Of a stretch of 52,045 nucleotides of DNA, positions 24,206 to 32,512 are shown in pieces (position 1 is the stretch's first letter; each line of letters begins with the position of its first letter). Where the stretch lies: NCBI GenBank assembly GCA_001799695.1, contig MGTY01000107.1:1-52045 (forward strand). The letters run 5' to 3'. The notes beneath the pieces were generated by a model. That model was not told the origin of the DNA and ran no database searches. It saw only the letters and a list, made by a program, of their open reading frames with translations. The position numbers were made by a program, and so were the translations under genes. Origin of the DNA: Elusimicrobia bacterium GWA2_69_24. Lineage in GTDB: Bacteria > Elusimicrobiota > Elusimicrobia > UBA1565.

Positions 24206-25204
24206 TCAGGAGATGCGGACGACGGTGCGTCCGCGGACGCGGGAGTCGAGCATCCTTGCGAACACGCCGGGAAGCTCGGCGAAGGGGACCTCGGCGGCGA
24301 TCTCGCGCAGGTGCCTGGGCTTGAGCTCGCCGCCCAGGCGGCCCCACAGCCGCGCGCGGTCGCCGGGGGACAGGAGCAGGGAATCGATGCCCAGGAGGCT
24401 GACCCCCCTCAGGATGAACGGCATGACCGTGGCCTGGAAGGACGGGCTCGCGGCCAGCCCGATGCTCGCCGCCGTGCCGCCGGGGCGCATGCGGGAGAGG
24501 AGCCAGGAGAGGACGTTTCCGCCCAGGTTGTCGACGGCTCCGGCCCAGACCGCCTTGTCGAGGGGCTTGACCCGGGAGAAGTCGAGGCTGCCGCGGTCGA
24601 GCACCTCGGCGGCGCCGAGGCGCCGGAGATAGTCGGCCTCCGGGGCCTTCCCGGTCAGGGCCGTCACGCGATAGCCGGCGCCGGACAGGATATCCACGGC
24701 CAGGCTCCCGACGCCGCCGGTCGCCCCGGTCACGAGCACCGGGCCGGCGGAGGGGCGGAGCCCGAGGCGTTCCATGCGCTCGAGCGCGAAGGCGGCCGTG
24801 AGCCCGGCGGTGCCGAGGGCCATGGCCTCGAAGGCGTCGAGTCCCGCGGGCAGGGGGGTGGCCCAGGCCGCCGGGAAGCGGCAGAGCTGCGCGTAGCCGC
24901 CGTCGACGTTCTCGCCCAGTCCGCAGCAGGTGGCCAGGACCTGCTCCCCGGCCTGGTACGCGGGGGAGGACGATGCGACGACCGTCCCCGCGAGGTCGAT
25001 GCCGCCCACGCAGGGGAAGCGCCGGATGATCTTCCCGCCGGTCGCGGCCAGGGCGTCCTTATAATTGACGCTGGAATACGCGACCCGCACCGTGAGCTCG
25101 CCGGGGTCCAGCTCATCGGGGCGCAAATCCACGAAGCGGCCCGCGGCCCGGCCTTCCTCGTCGAATATGCGGTACGCTTTCACCGTCTTGGGAATGACAG
25201 CCAT
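24206..25204 (-). CDS. YhdH/AcuI-type MDR oxidoreductase
   Basis: I start this at ATG 25204 (332 residues, MAVIPKTVKAYRIFDEEG); upstream in-frame codons look non-coding. It matches the zinc-free medium-chain reductases YhdH/YhfP/AcuI: VRVAYSSVNYKDALAATG, FPCVGGIDLAGTVVAS, the NADPH-binding VLVTGATGGVGSLAVDIL and a C-terminal SLLGIDSLL. AcuI reduces acryloyl-CoA to propionyl-CoA with NADPH; other members reduce quinones or enoyl groups, so the substrate is uncertain. It stands alone, divergent from the octahaem cytochrome, with a TATGAT box six bases before its start. Confidence 0.87.
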   Translation of the reverse strand: MAVIPKTVKAYRIFDEEGRAAGRFVDLRPDELDPGELTVRVAYSSVNYKDALAATGGKIIRRFPCVGGIDLAGTVVASSSPAYQAGEQVLATCCGLGENVDGGYAQLCRFPAAWATPLPAGLDAFEAMALGTAGLTAAFALERMERLGLRPSAGPVLVTGATGGVGSLAVDILSGAGYRVTALTGKAPEADYLRRLGAAEVLDRGSLDFSRVKPLDKAVWAGAVDNLGGNVLSWLLSRMRPGGTAASIGLAASPSFQATVMPFILRGVSLLGIDSLLLSPGDRARLWGRLGGELKPRHLREIAAEVPFAELPGVFARMLDSRVRGRTVVRIS

Positions 25205-25206
25205 CC

Positions 25207-25219
25207 CGGTATCATACCG
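25207..25219. promoter_or_regulatory. Palindrome CGGTATcATACCG in the divergent region
   Basis: This 13-bp perfect dyad lies directly upstream of the MDR ATG and contains its presumed -10 box (minus-strand TATGAT, 25211-25216, six bases before the start). It sits 68 bases upstream of the cytochrome start, so it could be an operator for one or both genes. The dyad may also be a by-product of the -10 sequence. Confidence 0.35.
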
Positions 25220-25287
25220 AAATGACAGGCGAGACTTGCAATGGATCTTCAAATCGGACATGATATTCCGAAATGCGGGAGGCCTCT

Positions 25288-26832
25288 ATGAGGAACAGAT
25301 GGACGTTTCTCCGTATCCGAGTTTTCCTCTCCCTGGCGGCGGCGCTTCTGGCCGCGCCGCGCCCCGGCCGTGCCGCGGCCGGCTGCGCGGAGTGCCATAA
25401 GAAGCATTCCGCGGCCCTGGTCATGGAATGGGAACGTTCCAAGCACGCGCAGGCGGGCATCGACTGCGCGGGCTGTCACGCGGCGGAGAAGGACAACCCC
25501 GGCTCCTGGGTCCACCACGGGGAGCGCATCTCCCTCATCGTCACTCCCAAGGACTGCGCGAAATGCCATGCCCAGGAGGAGGCGGAGTTCTCCCGCAGCC
25601 ACCATGCGCGGGCCGGAGAGATCCTCGCCAGCCTCGACAACGTCCTCGCGGAGAAGGCCGCGGGCATGCCGGGCAACAACGCGGACGCGGTCAACGGCTG
25701 CCTCCAGTGTCACGGCGGGGTGGTGAAGTTCAAGAAGGACGCCGCCGGCTTGATCCTGCGGGACGGCGCGGAAGGGCGGCCGCTGATCGACTCCGACACC
25801 TGGCCCAACAGCGGCATCGGGCGCATCAATCCCGACGGATCGCGCGGCTCCTGCAACGCCTGCCACTCCCGCCATGCCTTCGCAGCCCAGACCGCGCGGT
25901 CTCCCGAGAACTGCGGCAAATGCCACATGGGCCCCGACCACCCGCAGATCGAGATCTACAACGAATCCAAGCACGGCATCGCCTTCAACGCCAATCGCGA
26001 CCAGATGGGGCTGGACAAGGACGAGTGGGTCCTCGGCCGGGACTATTCCGCGGCCCCGACCTGCGCCACCTGCCACATCGCGGGGCATATGGGGAAGGAC
26101 GGCCAGGTCGCCGGCAAGAGTCACGACGTGGGGGAGCGCATCAGCTGGACGCTGCGCCCCGTAGTCAGCGCGAAGCTCAACCTGGTCGTCTTCGAAGACG
26201 GCTTCAAGGAGGACTACCCCGAGCCGCGCGCCCTGCCCAAGCCCGGCGATCTGGTTGAGACCGTCGAGAAGGTCCGCGAGGGGGACGCCCTGGTCGCGAA
26301 GAAGACGCAGCGCAAGGTGGCCCGGGTCCTGAGTTGGCAGGAGCGGCGGGGAAACATGAAGGCCGCCTGCGTCAACTGTCACGGCGGCAGCTTCGTGGAC
26401 GGCTTCTACAGGCAGTACGACGACCTGGTCACGCTCTACAACGAGAAGTTCGCCAAGCCGGCCAAGGACATCATGGACGGACTGCTGAAGGACGGGGTGC
26501 TCAGCGCCAAGGCGCCTTTCGAGCACGAGGTCCAGTGGGTGTATTGGGAACTCTGGCACCACGAGGGCCGCCGGGCCCGGCACGGCGCCAGCATGATGGG
26601 CCCGGATTACACGCATTGGCACGGCATGTACGAGGTGGCCAAGCATTTCTACCAGAAGTTCCTGCCCGCCGTCATCGAGGCGGCCGCCCTGAAAGGGCCC
26701 GAAACGGAGGAAAAATGGCAGGCCCGCGTGGCGACTCTGCAGGCTCAGGAAGAGCATGTCTGGCAGAAGGGGCTCAGCGCCAAGGAAGCCGAGGCCCTGC
26801 GCAAGTATTCCCAGGACCGGTACGATCAATAG
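25288..26832 (+). CDS. Octahaem hydroxylamine oxidoreductase-like cytochrome c
   Basis: I use ATG 25288, which has GGGAGG five bases upstream; an ATG 15 bases earlier is less likely. The 514-residue protein has a signal peptide (VFLSLAAALLAAPRPGRAAA). It has exactly eight CXXCH sites: CAECH, CAGCH, CAKCH, CLQCH, CNACH, CGKCH, CATCH and CVNCH. The C-terminal GPDYTHWHGMYEVAKHFY belongs to the HAO family. Members oxidise hydroxylamine or hydrazine, or reduce nitrite to ammonium. The reductive type lacks the Tyr crosslink to the active haem, and I cannot settle which type this is. It would be periplasmic. The next gene, an Rrf2 regulator, follows after 16 bases. Confidence 0.93.
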   Translation: MRNRWTFLRIRVFLSLAAALLAAPRPGRAAAGCAECHKKHSAALVMEWERSKHAQAGIDCAGCHAAEKDNPGSWVHHGERISLIVTPKDCAKCHAQEEAEFSRSHHARAGEILASLDNVLAEKAAGMPGNNADAVNGCLQCHGGVVKFKKDAAGLILRDGAEGRPLIDSDTWPNSGIGRINPDGSRGSCNACHSRHAFAAQTARSPENCGKCHMGPDHPQIEIYNESKHGIAFNANRDQMGLDKDEWVLGRDYSAAPTCATCHIAGHMGKDGQVAGKSHDVGERISWTLRPVVSAKLNLVVFEDGFKEDYPEPRALPKPGDLVETVEKVREGDALVAKKTQRKVARVLSWQERRGNMKAACVNCHGGSFVDGFYRQYDDLVTLYNEKFAKPAKDIMDGLLKDGVLSAKAPFEHEVQWVYWELWHHEGRRARHGASMMGPDYTHWHGMYEVAKHFYQKFLPAVIEAAALKGPETEEKWQARVATLQAQEEHVWQKGLSAKEAEALRKYSQDRYDQ

Positions 26833-26848
26833 CGGCGGCCGGGGGCGG

Positions 26849-27334
26849 ATGACGGCGGAGCGGCGGGGCGGGCCGGAGGGGGGACTCCGGACGGTCGGGC
26901 TGTCGACGCAGGCGCGCCACGCACTCCGGGCGCTGCCCTTTCTGGCGGCCGCTCCCGGGATGGCGCTGGACGCGGGGCGGGCGGCGCGCGGGTGTGGTCT
27001 GCCCGCGGCCGCGTTGGCGAAGACCTTCCAGCGCCTGGCCGCGCGCGGCCTGCTGCGCTCCTGGCGCGGCCCCCGCGGCGGTTATCGCCTGGCCCGCCTT
27101 CCCCGGAAGATATCCCTAGCCGAGATCGTCTCGGCGCTGAACCCTTCCGGCGCGCTTCCGGCGCGCTGCCTGCTGGACGACCGCCCCTGCCGCGGCGGCG
27201 CGCCCTGCATGCTCCATCGCTCCGTCGCCGCGGCGGAGGCGCGCCTGCTGCGCGCCTTGAGCCGCCTGACCCTCGCGGACCTGGTTCGGGGAAAGGCGTC
27301 CTGCGGACGGGCGGGCCATAAGGCCCAGAGATAG
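26849..27334 (+). CDS. Rrf2-family regulator with three-cysteine cluster motif (NsrR-like)
   Basis: This 161-residue protein has the Rrf2 winged helix (LSTQARHALRALPFLAAAPG, LAKTFQRLAARGLLRSWRGPRGGYRLAR). Three cysteines at residues 107, 114 and 120 (C-x6-C-x5-C) lie where NsrR and IscR bind an Fe-S cluster. NsrR senses nitric oxide. Its position 16 bases after an HAO-like cytochrome suggests control of that cytochrome in response to NO or nitrite; this is inference. The N-terminus is about 15 residues longer than usual (MTAERRGGPEGGLRTVG), and no closer start codon is visible. Confidence 0.85.
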   Translation: MTAERRGGPEGGLRTVGLSTQARHALRALPFLAAAPGMALDAGRAARGCGLPAAALAKTFQRLAARGLLRSWRGPRGGYRLARLPRKISLAEIVSALNPSGALPARCLLDDRPCRGGAPCMLHRSVAAAEARLLRALSRLTLADLVRGKASCGRAGHKAQR

Positions 27335-27358
27335 CCGGGCCTTTCGGGCAGATTCCGC

Positions 27359-27387
27359 TTGACCCGAAACCGCCAATGAGTTTAAAT
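27359..27387 (+). promoter_or_regulatory. Sigma-70-like promoter of the serine protease gene
   Basis: TTGACC (27359-27364), a 17-base spacer and TTAAAT (27382-27387) precede the ATG at 27424. The predicted leader of about 30 bases contains GGAGG at 27414-27418. An in-frame ATG at 27376 falls inside the promoter and is therefore not the start. Confidence 0.55.
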
Positions 27388-27423
27388 GTGCTTGGTGGTC
27401 GGATACAGTCCGCGGAGGTGGTT

Positions 27424-28395
27424 ATGAGGAAAATCGTCCCTGTCCTAGGAATCCTCGCCGTCCTGGCGCTCGGGTTCTCCCAGACCGTTTCGGCGCAGTC
27501 CGGACCTCGCCCCGAGGTCATTTACGGCGATGACAACCGGGTGGATTATTACCAGATACCCACTCCGTACCTGAAGGGCCTGGCGGATTCTACCGTCGGC
27601 CTGTTCGAGGGCGGCAACGTGCGGATCGATCCGTCCGGCAAGGTGGCGAACCTGACCACCGAATCGTACGGCGACAGCTACAACCTCTGCTCCGACGAGC
27701 CGTTCCGCGACCAGTTCTCCGGCGCGTTCTGCTCGGGCTCCCTGGTGGCTCCGGACATCATCATGACGGCGGGGCACTGCGTCCGCACGGAAGCCGCCTG
27801 CCAGGGGACGAAATTCGTGTTCGGGTTCGGCGTCACGCAGAAGGGCGTGAACCCGGACAGCGTGGCGGCCTCGGAGGTCTACGGCTGCACCAAGATCATC
27901 GCCCGCGAGGAAGAGGGCGAGGGCGCGGACTTCGCCCTCGTGAAGCTCGACCGGCCGGTGAAGAACCACAAGGTCCTCGCCATCAACCGCGCCGGGACTC
28001 CGGCGAAGGGCACCCCGCTCTTCGTCATCGGCCACCCGGCCGGCCTGCCCACCAAGCTGGCGGGCGGCGCCTGGGTGCGCGACCCGTCCCCGAGCGGCTA
28101 CTTCGTGGCGAACCTCGACACCTACGGCGGCAACTCGGGCAGCGCGGTGTTCAACGCGACGAGCGGCAAGGTGGAAGGGATCCTCGTCCGCGGGGAGAAC
28201 GACTTCGTGTGGGACTCGGCCCGGAGCTGCCGCAAGTCCAACCAGTGTGAGAACGAGGGCTGCCGGGGCGAGGACGTCACCAAGCTCGATGCGCTATCCT
28301 CCTTCATCCCCCAGCAGGGGCTCGCGGCGACGTTCGTGGAGCCGGGGGCGGCTTTCTCCTCCCTGCTCAAGATGTCGAACACGGACCTCCAATAG
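27424..28395 (+). CDS. Secreted trypsin-like serine protease
   Basis: This 323-residue protein starts at ATG 27424 with GGAGG five bases upstream. It has a signal peptide (ILAVLALGFSQTVSAQ). The catalytic triad of the S1 family is visible: His118 in TAGHC, Asp169 in ADFALVKLDRP and Ser238 in YGGNSGSAVF. The GNSGSAV form and the lack of a long C-terminus resemble glutamyl-endopeptidase/V8-type (S1B) proteases. Paired cysteines (LCS with AFCSG, CQG with YGC, and three near residues 270-285) suggest disulfides. It is probably periplasmic or secreted. It forms a single-gene unit with its own promoter and terminator. Confidence 0.9.
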   Translation: MRKIVPVLGILAVLALGFSQTVSAQSGPRPEVIYGDDNRVDYYQIPTPYLKGLADSTVGLFEGGNVRIDPSGKVANLTTESYGDSYNLCSDEPFRDQFSGAFCSGSLVAPDIIMTAGHCVRTEAACQGTKFVFGFGVTQKGVNPDSVAASEVYGCTKIIAREEEGEGADFALVKLDRPVKNHKVLAINRAGTPAKGTPLFVIGHPAGLPTKLAGGAWVRDPSPSGYFVANLDTYGGNSGSAVFNATSGKVEGILVRGENDFVWDSARSCRKSNQCENEGCRGEDVTKLDALSSFIPQQGLAATFVEPGAAFSSLLKMSNTDLQ

Positions 28396-28414
28396 GGTCC
28401 GCTGAGTCCTGAAG

Positions 28415-28458
28415 AAGGGCCCCCGCGCGGCACGCCGCGCAGGGGCCCTTCGTCTTTT
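28415..28458 (+). terminator. Intrinsic terminator after the protease gene
   Basis: A long GC-rich stem starts AAGGGCCCC at 28415 and closes with GGGGCCCTT at 28450, with internal complementary GCGCGGC/GCCGCGC arms. A T-rich stretch (cgtcttttct) follows. Confidence 0.8.
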
Positions 28459-28472
28459 CTCTTAAAATCTTA

Positions 28473-28478
28473 TATCCT
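28473..28478 (+). promoter_or_regulatory. Candidate -10 box of the POT transporter gene
   Basis: TATCCT ends six bases before the ATG at 28485, with the overlapping TATATC two bases earlier. The six bases between are ACCCCC, so there is no Shine-Dalgarno, consistent with a leaderless start. Confidence 0.35.
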
Positions 28479-28484
28479 ACCCCC

Positions 28485-29900
28485 ATGAGCGACGCGAAGA
28501 GCACCTGGAGATTCCCCCGGACGTTCTGGTTCGCCAACGTCATCGAACTGTTCGAGCGGGCGGCCTATTACGGCTGCTTCATCTTCCTGGCCGTCTACCT
28601 GACCAGCCGGATCGGCTTCACCGACCGGGAGACCGGAGTGGTGACCGGGGTCTTCTCCTTCCTCCTGTATCTCATGCCGACCTTCATGGGGACGCTAGCG
28701 GACCGCTTCGGGTTCAAGCGCGCGCTGGCCACGGCCTTCCTCCTGCTCACCTTCGGCTACGCCCTGCTGGGCGCGGTCCCGACCAAGGCGACCGCCATCG
28801 TCTCCCTGCTCTTCATCGTCGTGGGCGCCGGCATCGTCAAGCCCGTCGTCTCCGGGACGGTGGCGAAATGCTCCGACGAAGCCAACCGGGCGCGGGCTTT
28901 CTCCTTGTTCTACTGGGCGGTCAACATCGGGGCTTTCGCGGGCAAGAGCTTCGTGGACCCGATCCGCCAGGCCTTCGCGAGCGCCGGGGATTCGGGACTC
29001 CTGGCGGCCATGCGGCATCTGCTGGGAGACCCGACCGGCAACGGCTGGGAGCTCCAGTTCGTCAACCTTTATTCCGCGAGCATGGCCTTCGTAGCCTTCC
29101 TGTTCACGGTGTTCACCTATCGGGACGTGGAGCGGACCGCTGCCGGGGGGGGGAAGGTCCCGCCCAAGAGCCTGGGCGAGCTCGCCCGGGGCCTGGGGAA
29201 GGCGCTCGGCAACTGGCGCTTCCTCTGTCTGATCATCATCACGGGTTTCTTCTGGGCTATCCAGGGTCAGCTCTACGCCACCATGCCCAAGTACCTCTTC
29301 CGGATGGTGGGGCTGTCCTCCAAACCGGGCTGGATCGCGAACGTCAACCCGTTCGTGGTCATCCTCTTCGTCATCCCCATCACCCAGATGGTGAAGTCCT
29401 GGAGGCCCATCAGCTCGATCGCCGTCTCCTTCCTTATCATCCCCCTGTCGGCGCTCTCGGTCGCCCTGGCTCCCGCGATCGGGACGAAGGACGTCGCCAT
29501 ATTCGGGCTGCTCACCGTCAACACCATCATCCTGATGATGATCGTGGGGATCTTCTTCCAGGGCTTGGCGGAGTGCTTCCTGTCGCCCCGCTACCTGGAG
29601 TTCGCCTCCAAACAGGCTCCGGAGGGGGAGACCGGCCTCTACATGGGGTACGCCCACCTCAACTCGGCGTTCGGCTGGCTGTTCGGCTTCATCCTTTCCG
29701 GCATGCTGCTGGAGAAATGGTGCCCCGACCCGGCGCGGCTGCCCCAGGGGATCACGGAGCTGGAAAAGGCGGCCTACTACGCCCATGCCCATTACATCTG
29801 GTACGTCTTCACCGGCATCGGGGTCATGGGCTTCATCCTCCTCATGTCGTTCCGCTGGTTCACGGACCGCCTGGACCGCCGGCGGGGGTCGGCCGCCTAG
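28485..29900 (+). CDS. POT/PTR2-family proton-coupled peptide transporter
   Basis: This 471-residue integral membrane protein belongs to the major facilitator superfamily. The POT signature ExxER, which couples protons to peptide, is at residues 21-25 (ELFERAAYYG). Multiple membrane helices follow (FIFLAVYLTS, FLLYLMPTFMGTLADRFGFK, GAGIVKPVVSGTVAKC, LFYWAVNIGAFAGKS). It would import di- and tripeptides or a related solute across the inner membrane. The late segment with MGYAHLNSAFGWLFGFILSGMLLEKW is family-typical. It is the first gene of a plus-strand run, nine bases before a zinc-ribbon membrane protein. Confidence 0.87.
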   Translation: MSDAKSTWRFPRTFWFANVIELFERAAYYGCFIFLAVYLTSRIGFTDRETGVVTGVFSFLLYLMPTFMGTLADRFGFKRALATAFLLLTFGYALLGAVPTKATAIVSLLFIVVGAGIVKPVVSGTVAKCSDEANRARAFSLFYWAVNIGAFAGKSFVDPIRQAFASAGDSGLLAAMRHLLGDPTGNGWELQFVNLYSASMAFVAFLFTVFTYRDVERTAAGGGKVPPKSLGELARGLGKALGNWRFLCLIIITGFFWAIQGQLYATMPKYLFRMVGLSSKPGWIANVNPFVVILFVIPITQMVKSWRPISSIAVSFLIIPLSALSVALAPAIGTKDVAIFGLLTVNTIILMMIVGIFFQGLAECFLSPRYLEFASKQAPEGETGLYMGYAHLNSAFGWLFGFILSGMLLEKWCPDPARLPQGITELEKAAYYAHAHYIWYVFTGIGVMGFILLMSFRWFTDRLDRRRGSAA

Positions 29901-29909
29901 GTCCCCGCG

Positions 29910-30374
29910 ATGGACTGCCCCTCCTGCGGCGCCGAGAACCCGGAGAGTTTCAGGCAGTGTCCCTCCTGCGGGGCGGTCTTATCCCAGGACCTGGGAGGGG
30001 GGGGGCCCGCCCCCGCAAGACCGGAGGGGCCGCAGGTCGGCCTCTGGATCGGGTTGGGCGTCGGACTCATCGTCCTCGGGGTCCTGTGGTCCCTGCTGGG
30101 CCCGCGGTCGAACCAGGGACCGGCGTCCTCTCGTGCGGCGGCCCAGGTCCCGGGGCCGGCGCCGCGGCAGACGGGACGGTCCGCCGGCGCCGGGGACATC
30201 CCGACCTCGGAAAAGCAGGCCGTCGCCCAGGCCCTGGCCGTCAACGTCGTCGACCCCGCGGCGGTCAAGCGTTCGGTCGGGGGCGCGCGCCAGGCCGCCT
30301 CGGGCATGACCGAGGACGCCCAGCGCACCCTCGACCAGGCCGACGAACTTCTGAACCCGAAGGCCGCCCGGTAA
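29910..30374 (+). CDS. Zinc-ribbon single-pass membrane protein
   Basis: This 154-residue protein opens with a double CxxC zinc ribbon (CPSCGAEN ... CPSCGAVL, Cys 3, 6, 17 and 20). A Pro/Gly-rich linker, one membrane helix (VGLWIGLGVGLIVLGVLWSLLG, about residues 42-63) and a low-complexity Ala/Gln-rich tail of about 90 residues follow. The ribbon would face the cytoplasm. Such proteins are common but functionally undefined. Its TAA overlaps the ATG of the glycosidase-like gene (TAATG), so the two are coupled. Confidence 0.75.
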   Translation: MDCPSCGAENPESFRQCPSCGAVLSQDLGGGGPAPARPEGPQVGLWIGLGVGLIVLGVLWSLLGPRSNQGPASSRAAAQVPGPAPRQTGRSAGAGDIPTSEKQAVAQALAVNVVDPAAVKRSVGGARQAASGMTEDAQRTLDQADELLNPKAAR

Positions 30375-32473
30375 TGGCCCTCTCCCCGCTGGACCGGCCC
30401 CTCCGGGAACTCGCGACCAACGACACGGCGCGCTACGTCGTCCCTTCGCAGACCCACCAGCCCCACCAATGGGCCTGGGACAGCTGCTTCCATGCCATCA
30501 TACTCGCCTACTTGAAGCCGGAGTCCGCCGCCCGGGAGCTGGAATCCCTCCTGGAGAGCCAGTGGGACGACGGGCGCGTCCCGCACATGGTCTTCAATCC
30601 CGCGGTCCCGGCCAACAAGTACCGGCCCAACGCGGAGGACTGGGGCACGGGCCGCCCGACCTCCGGCATCGCCGCGCCGCCGCTCTTGGCCACGGCGGCG
30701 AAGGTCATCTTCCGCAGGACGGGCGACCTGGAGTTCCTGAAGCGGGTCTATCCCCGCATCGGCGCCTATCACCGCTGGCTGAAGGGGACCCGGGACCCCA
30801 AGGAGCGGGGCCTGGTGGGGATCGTCCATCCCTGGGAGTCCGCGATGGACGACAGTCCCGCCTGGGACGGTCTCCGCGACGAGTTCCTGCGCCGGCGCGG
30901 CGGCGAGGCGGCGGCCCTCCCGCGCATCGACCTGCGGGGTGTGCCCAACGCGCAGCGCCCCGGGGATGAGGACCACAGGTTCTACGGGGGCCTCATCCAG
31001 GAATTGCAGAACACGGGCTGGGACGGCCGGCGCATGGCGGAGGGTTCGCCGTTCTACGTCGCCGACGTCCTGTTCAACTCCCTCTGGGCCAAGGCCAACG
31101 AGGACCTGTCCCAGATCGCCTGGCTGCTGGGCGAGAAGGGCGATTCGTCCCAGTACCGCTTCTACAGCTCCCTGGTGCGCCAGGCCATCCGCGAATCCAT
31201 GTGGGACGCGGAGGCCCGCTTCTTCTTCCCCATCGACCTCCGGCGCTGGGAGTCCATCCGGGTGAAGTCCGCGGCCGGCTTCCTACCGCTCTACGCGCAG
31301 GCCGCCTCGGCGCCGATGGCGTCCCTCCTTGTCGAACATCTTTCGGACCGGCGTTCCTTCCACTACGCGGTGGGGGTCCCCGCCGCCGCCTACGGGGAGG
31401 AGGCGTTCGACCCGGGCTGCTATCGGCGCGGCCCGGTATGGATGGACGTCCAATGGCTGCTCGTGAATGGCCTGATGCGCTACGGCTGCTTCGACCTGGC
31501 CCACGGCGTGGCGGAGCGGGCCCGGCGCCTGGTCTTCGAGCAGGGGTATTGGGAGTATTACGACCCGTTCACGGGCCAGGGGATGGGCGCCCCGCATTAC
31601 TCGGCCAGCACCCTGGCCGACATCATCGAGCCGTTCGAGCCTCCCGATGAGCTGCGGGCCGGCGTCCAGGTACTCACGGAGGAGCAGGCGGACCGGCACG
31701 AGGAACTGGCCGTCCTCTACCGCCATCCGGAAGCCTGCGAGGACCCCATCGGAATCGAGCAGATCGTCTCCACCCCCAGGCACATCGCCCGGCGCGTCCT
31801 TGAGAAGGTGCGCCAGGAGGTCAAGAACGCGCTGAAGCCCGCTCCCGAGCTGTCGGCGGAGACGCTGCAGCGCATGGCGACCTCCCTCAAGGGGGTCATC
31901 CAGAGCCAGCGGGGTCTCTGGGCGGAGCATCCGCGCATCAGCGACCTCGCCTGCGTGGCGGGCGAGGCGTATTTCCGGGGGATCGGCCTGCCCGTGCGCA
32001 TCCTTTCGAACAAGCATCTCCACCGCTACCTGGTGCTCGGCCTGCCGGGGCGCCCCTCCTGGATCGTGGACCTGACGGGGGAGCAGTTCGTGACCCATCC
32101 CCTGGCCCGGGTCGCGCTCCTCGTCGAGCGCCTGACCCTGGAGCTGGAGCGGGACATGGCGGGGGGGGCTCCTTCCTGGATGCGCCTGGAGGAGCAGTTC
32201 CTCCAGACCCAGTACGCGGTGGAATCCTGCCTGCGGCGGCAAGGGACCGAACGCCCGGACCGGTTCGAACAGGAGTCCCTGGTCGGGGTCTTGAAACGGG
32301 ATGAGGCGTGCGTGGACCGGCTCCTGCGCATGGCGCTGCCTTCCTCCACTCCGACGCTGCAGTCCTATCAGCAGTGGCTGGCGGGAGTCCTGGTGCAGGT
32401 CTCTTCCGCGCCCTGGGGCCCCCCGGGAGCCCGCCTGCGGCGGCCCGGCTCCCGGCCCGCGTCCGGCCGGTAG
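30374..32473 (+). CDS. GH63/MGH1-like glycosidase fused to a papain/transglutaminase-like domain
   Basis: This 699-residue protein begins at the ATG of a TAATG overlap and has no signal peptide. Residues about 1-430 are an (alpha/alpha)6-barrel glycosidase of the GH63/trehalase-like group: QPHQWAWDSCFHAIILAYL, DGRVPHMVFNP, and YRRGPVWMDVQWLLVNGLM near the C-terminal side. The remaining 260 residues are unrelated. They contain Cys527 in DLACVAGEAYFRGIG, His550 (or His548) in NKHLHRYLVLG and Asp566 in WIVDLTGEQF, in the order and spacing of a papain-like or transglutaminase-like triad. Cleavage or remodelling of a cytoplasmic glucan together with a thiol-dependent reaction is an inference. It precedes the acyl-CoA carboxylase gene by 39 bases. 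Confidence 0.75.
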   Translation: MALSPLDRPLRELATNDTARYVVPSQTHQPHQWAWDSCFHAIILAYLKPESAARELESLLESQWDDGRVPHMVFNPAVPANKYRPNAEDWGTGRPTSGIAAPPLLATAAKVIFRRTGDLEFLKRVYPRIGAYHRWLKGTRDPKERGLVGIVHPWESAMDDSPAWDGLRDEFLRRRGGEAAALPRIDLRGVPNAQRPGDEDHRFYGGLIQELQNTGWDGRRMAEGSPFYVADVLFNSLWAKANEDLSQIAWLLGEKGDSSQYRFYSSLVRQAIRESMWDAEARFFFPIDLRRWESIRVKSAAGFLPLYAQAASAPMASLLVEHLSDRRSFHYAVGVPAAAYGEEAFDPGCYRRGPVWMDVQWLLVNGLMRYGCFDLAHGVAERARRLVFEQGYWEYYDPFTGQGMGAPHYSASTLADIIEPFEPPDELRAGVQVLTEEQADRHEELAVLYRHPEACEDPIGIEQIVSTPRHIARRVLEKVRQEVKNALKPAPELSAETLQRMATSLKGVIQSQRGLWAEHPRISDLACVAGEAYFRGIGLPVRILSNKHLHRYLVLGLPGRPSWIVDLTGEQFVTHPLARVALLVERLTLELERDMAGGAPSWMRLEEQFLQTQYAVESCLRRQGTERPDRFEQESLVGVLKRDEACVDRLLRMALPSSTPTLQSYQQWLAGVLVQVSSAPWGPPGARLRRPGSRPASGR

Positions 32474-32497
32474 GACGGAGCGGGGAATGTTTTTTGG

Positions 32498-32503
32498 TAC
32501 TAT
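32498..32503 (+). promoter_or_regulatory. Candidate -10 box of the carboxylase unit
   Basis: TACTAT, in the context GGTACTATGG after a T-run, ends nine bases before the ATG at 32513. No Shine-Dalgarno or clear -35 is present, so the message may be leaderless. Confidence 0.4.
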
Positions 32504-32512
32504 GGAACCCAT

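Noticed and set aside
27376..27424. Earlier start for the serine protease
   Set aside because: That ATG lies inside the -35/-10 region and would place 16 non-signal residues before a normal signal peptide; GGAGG supports 27424.
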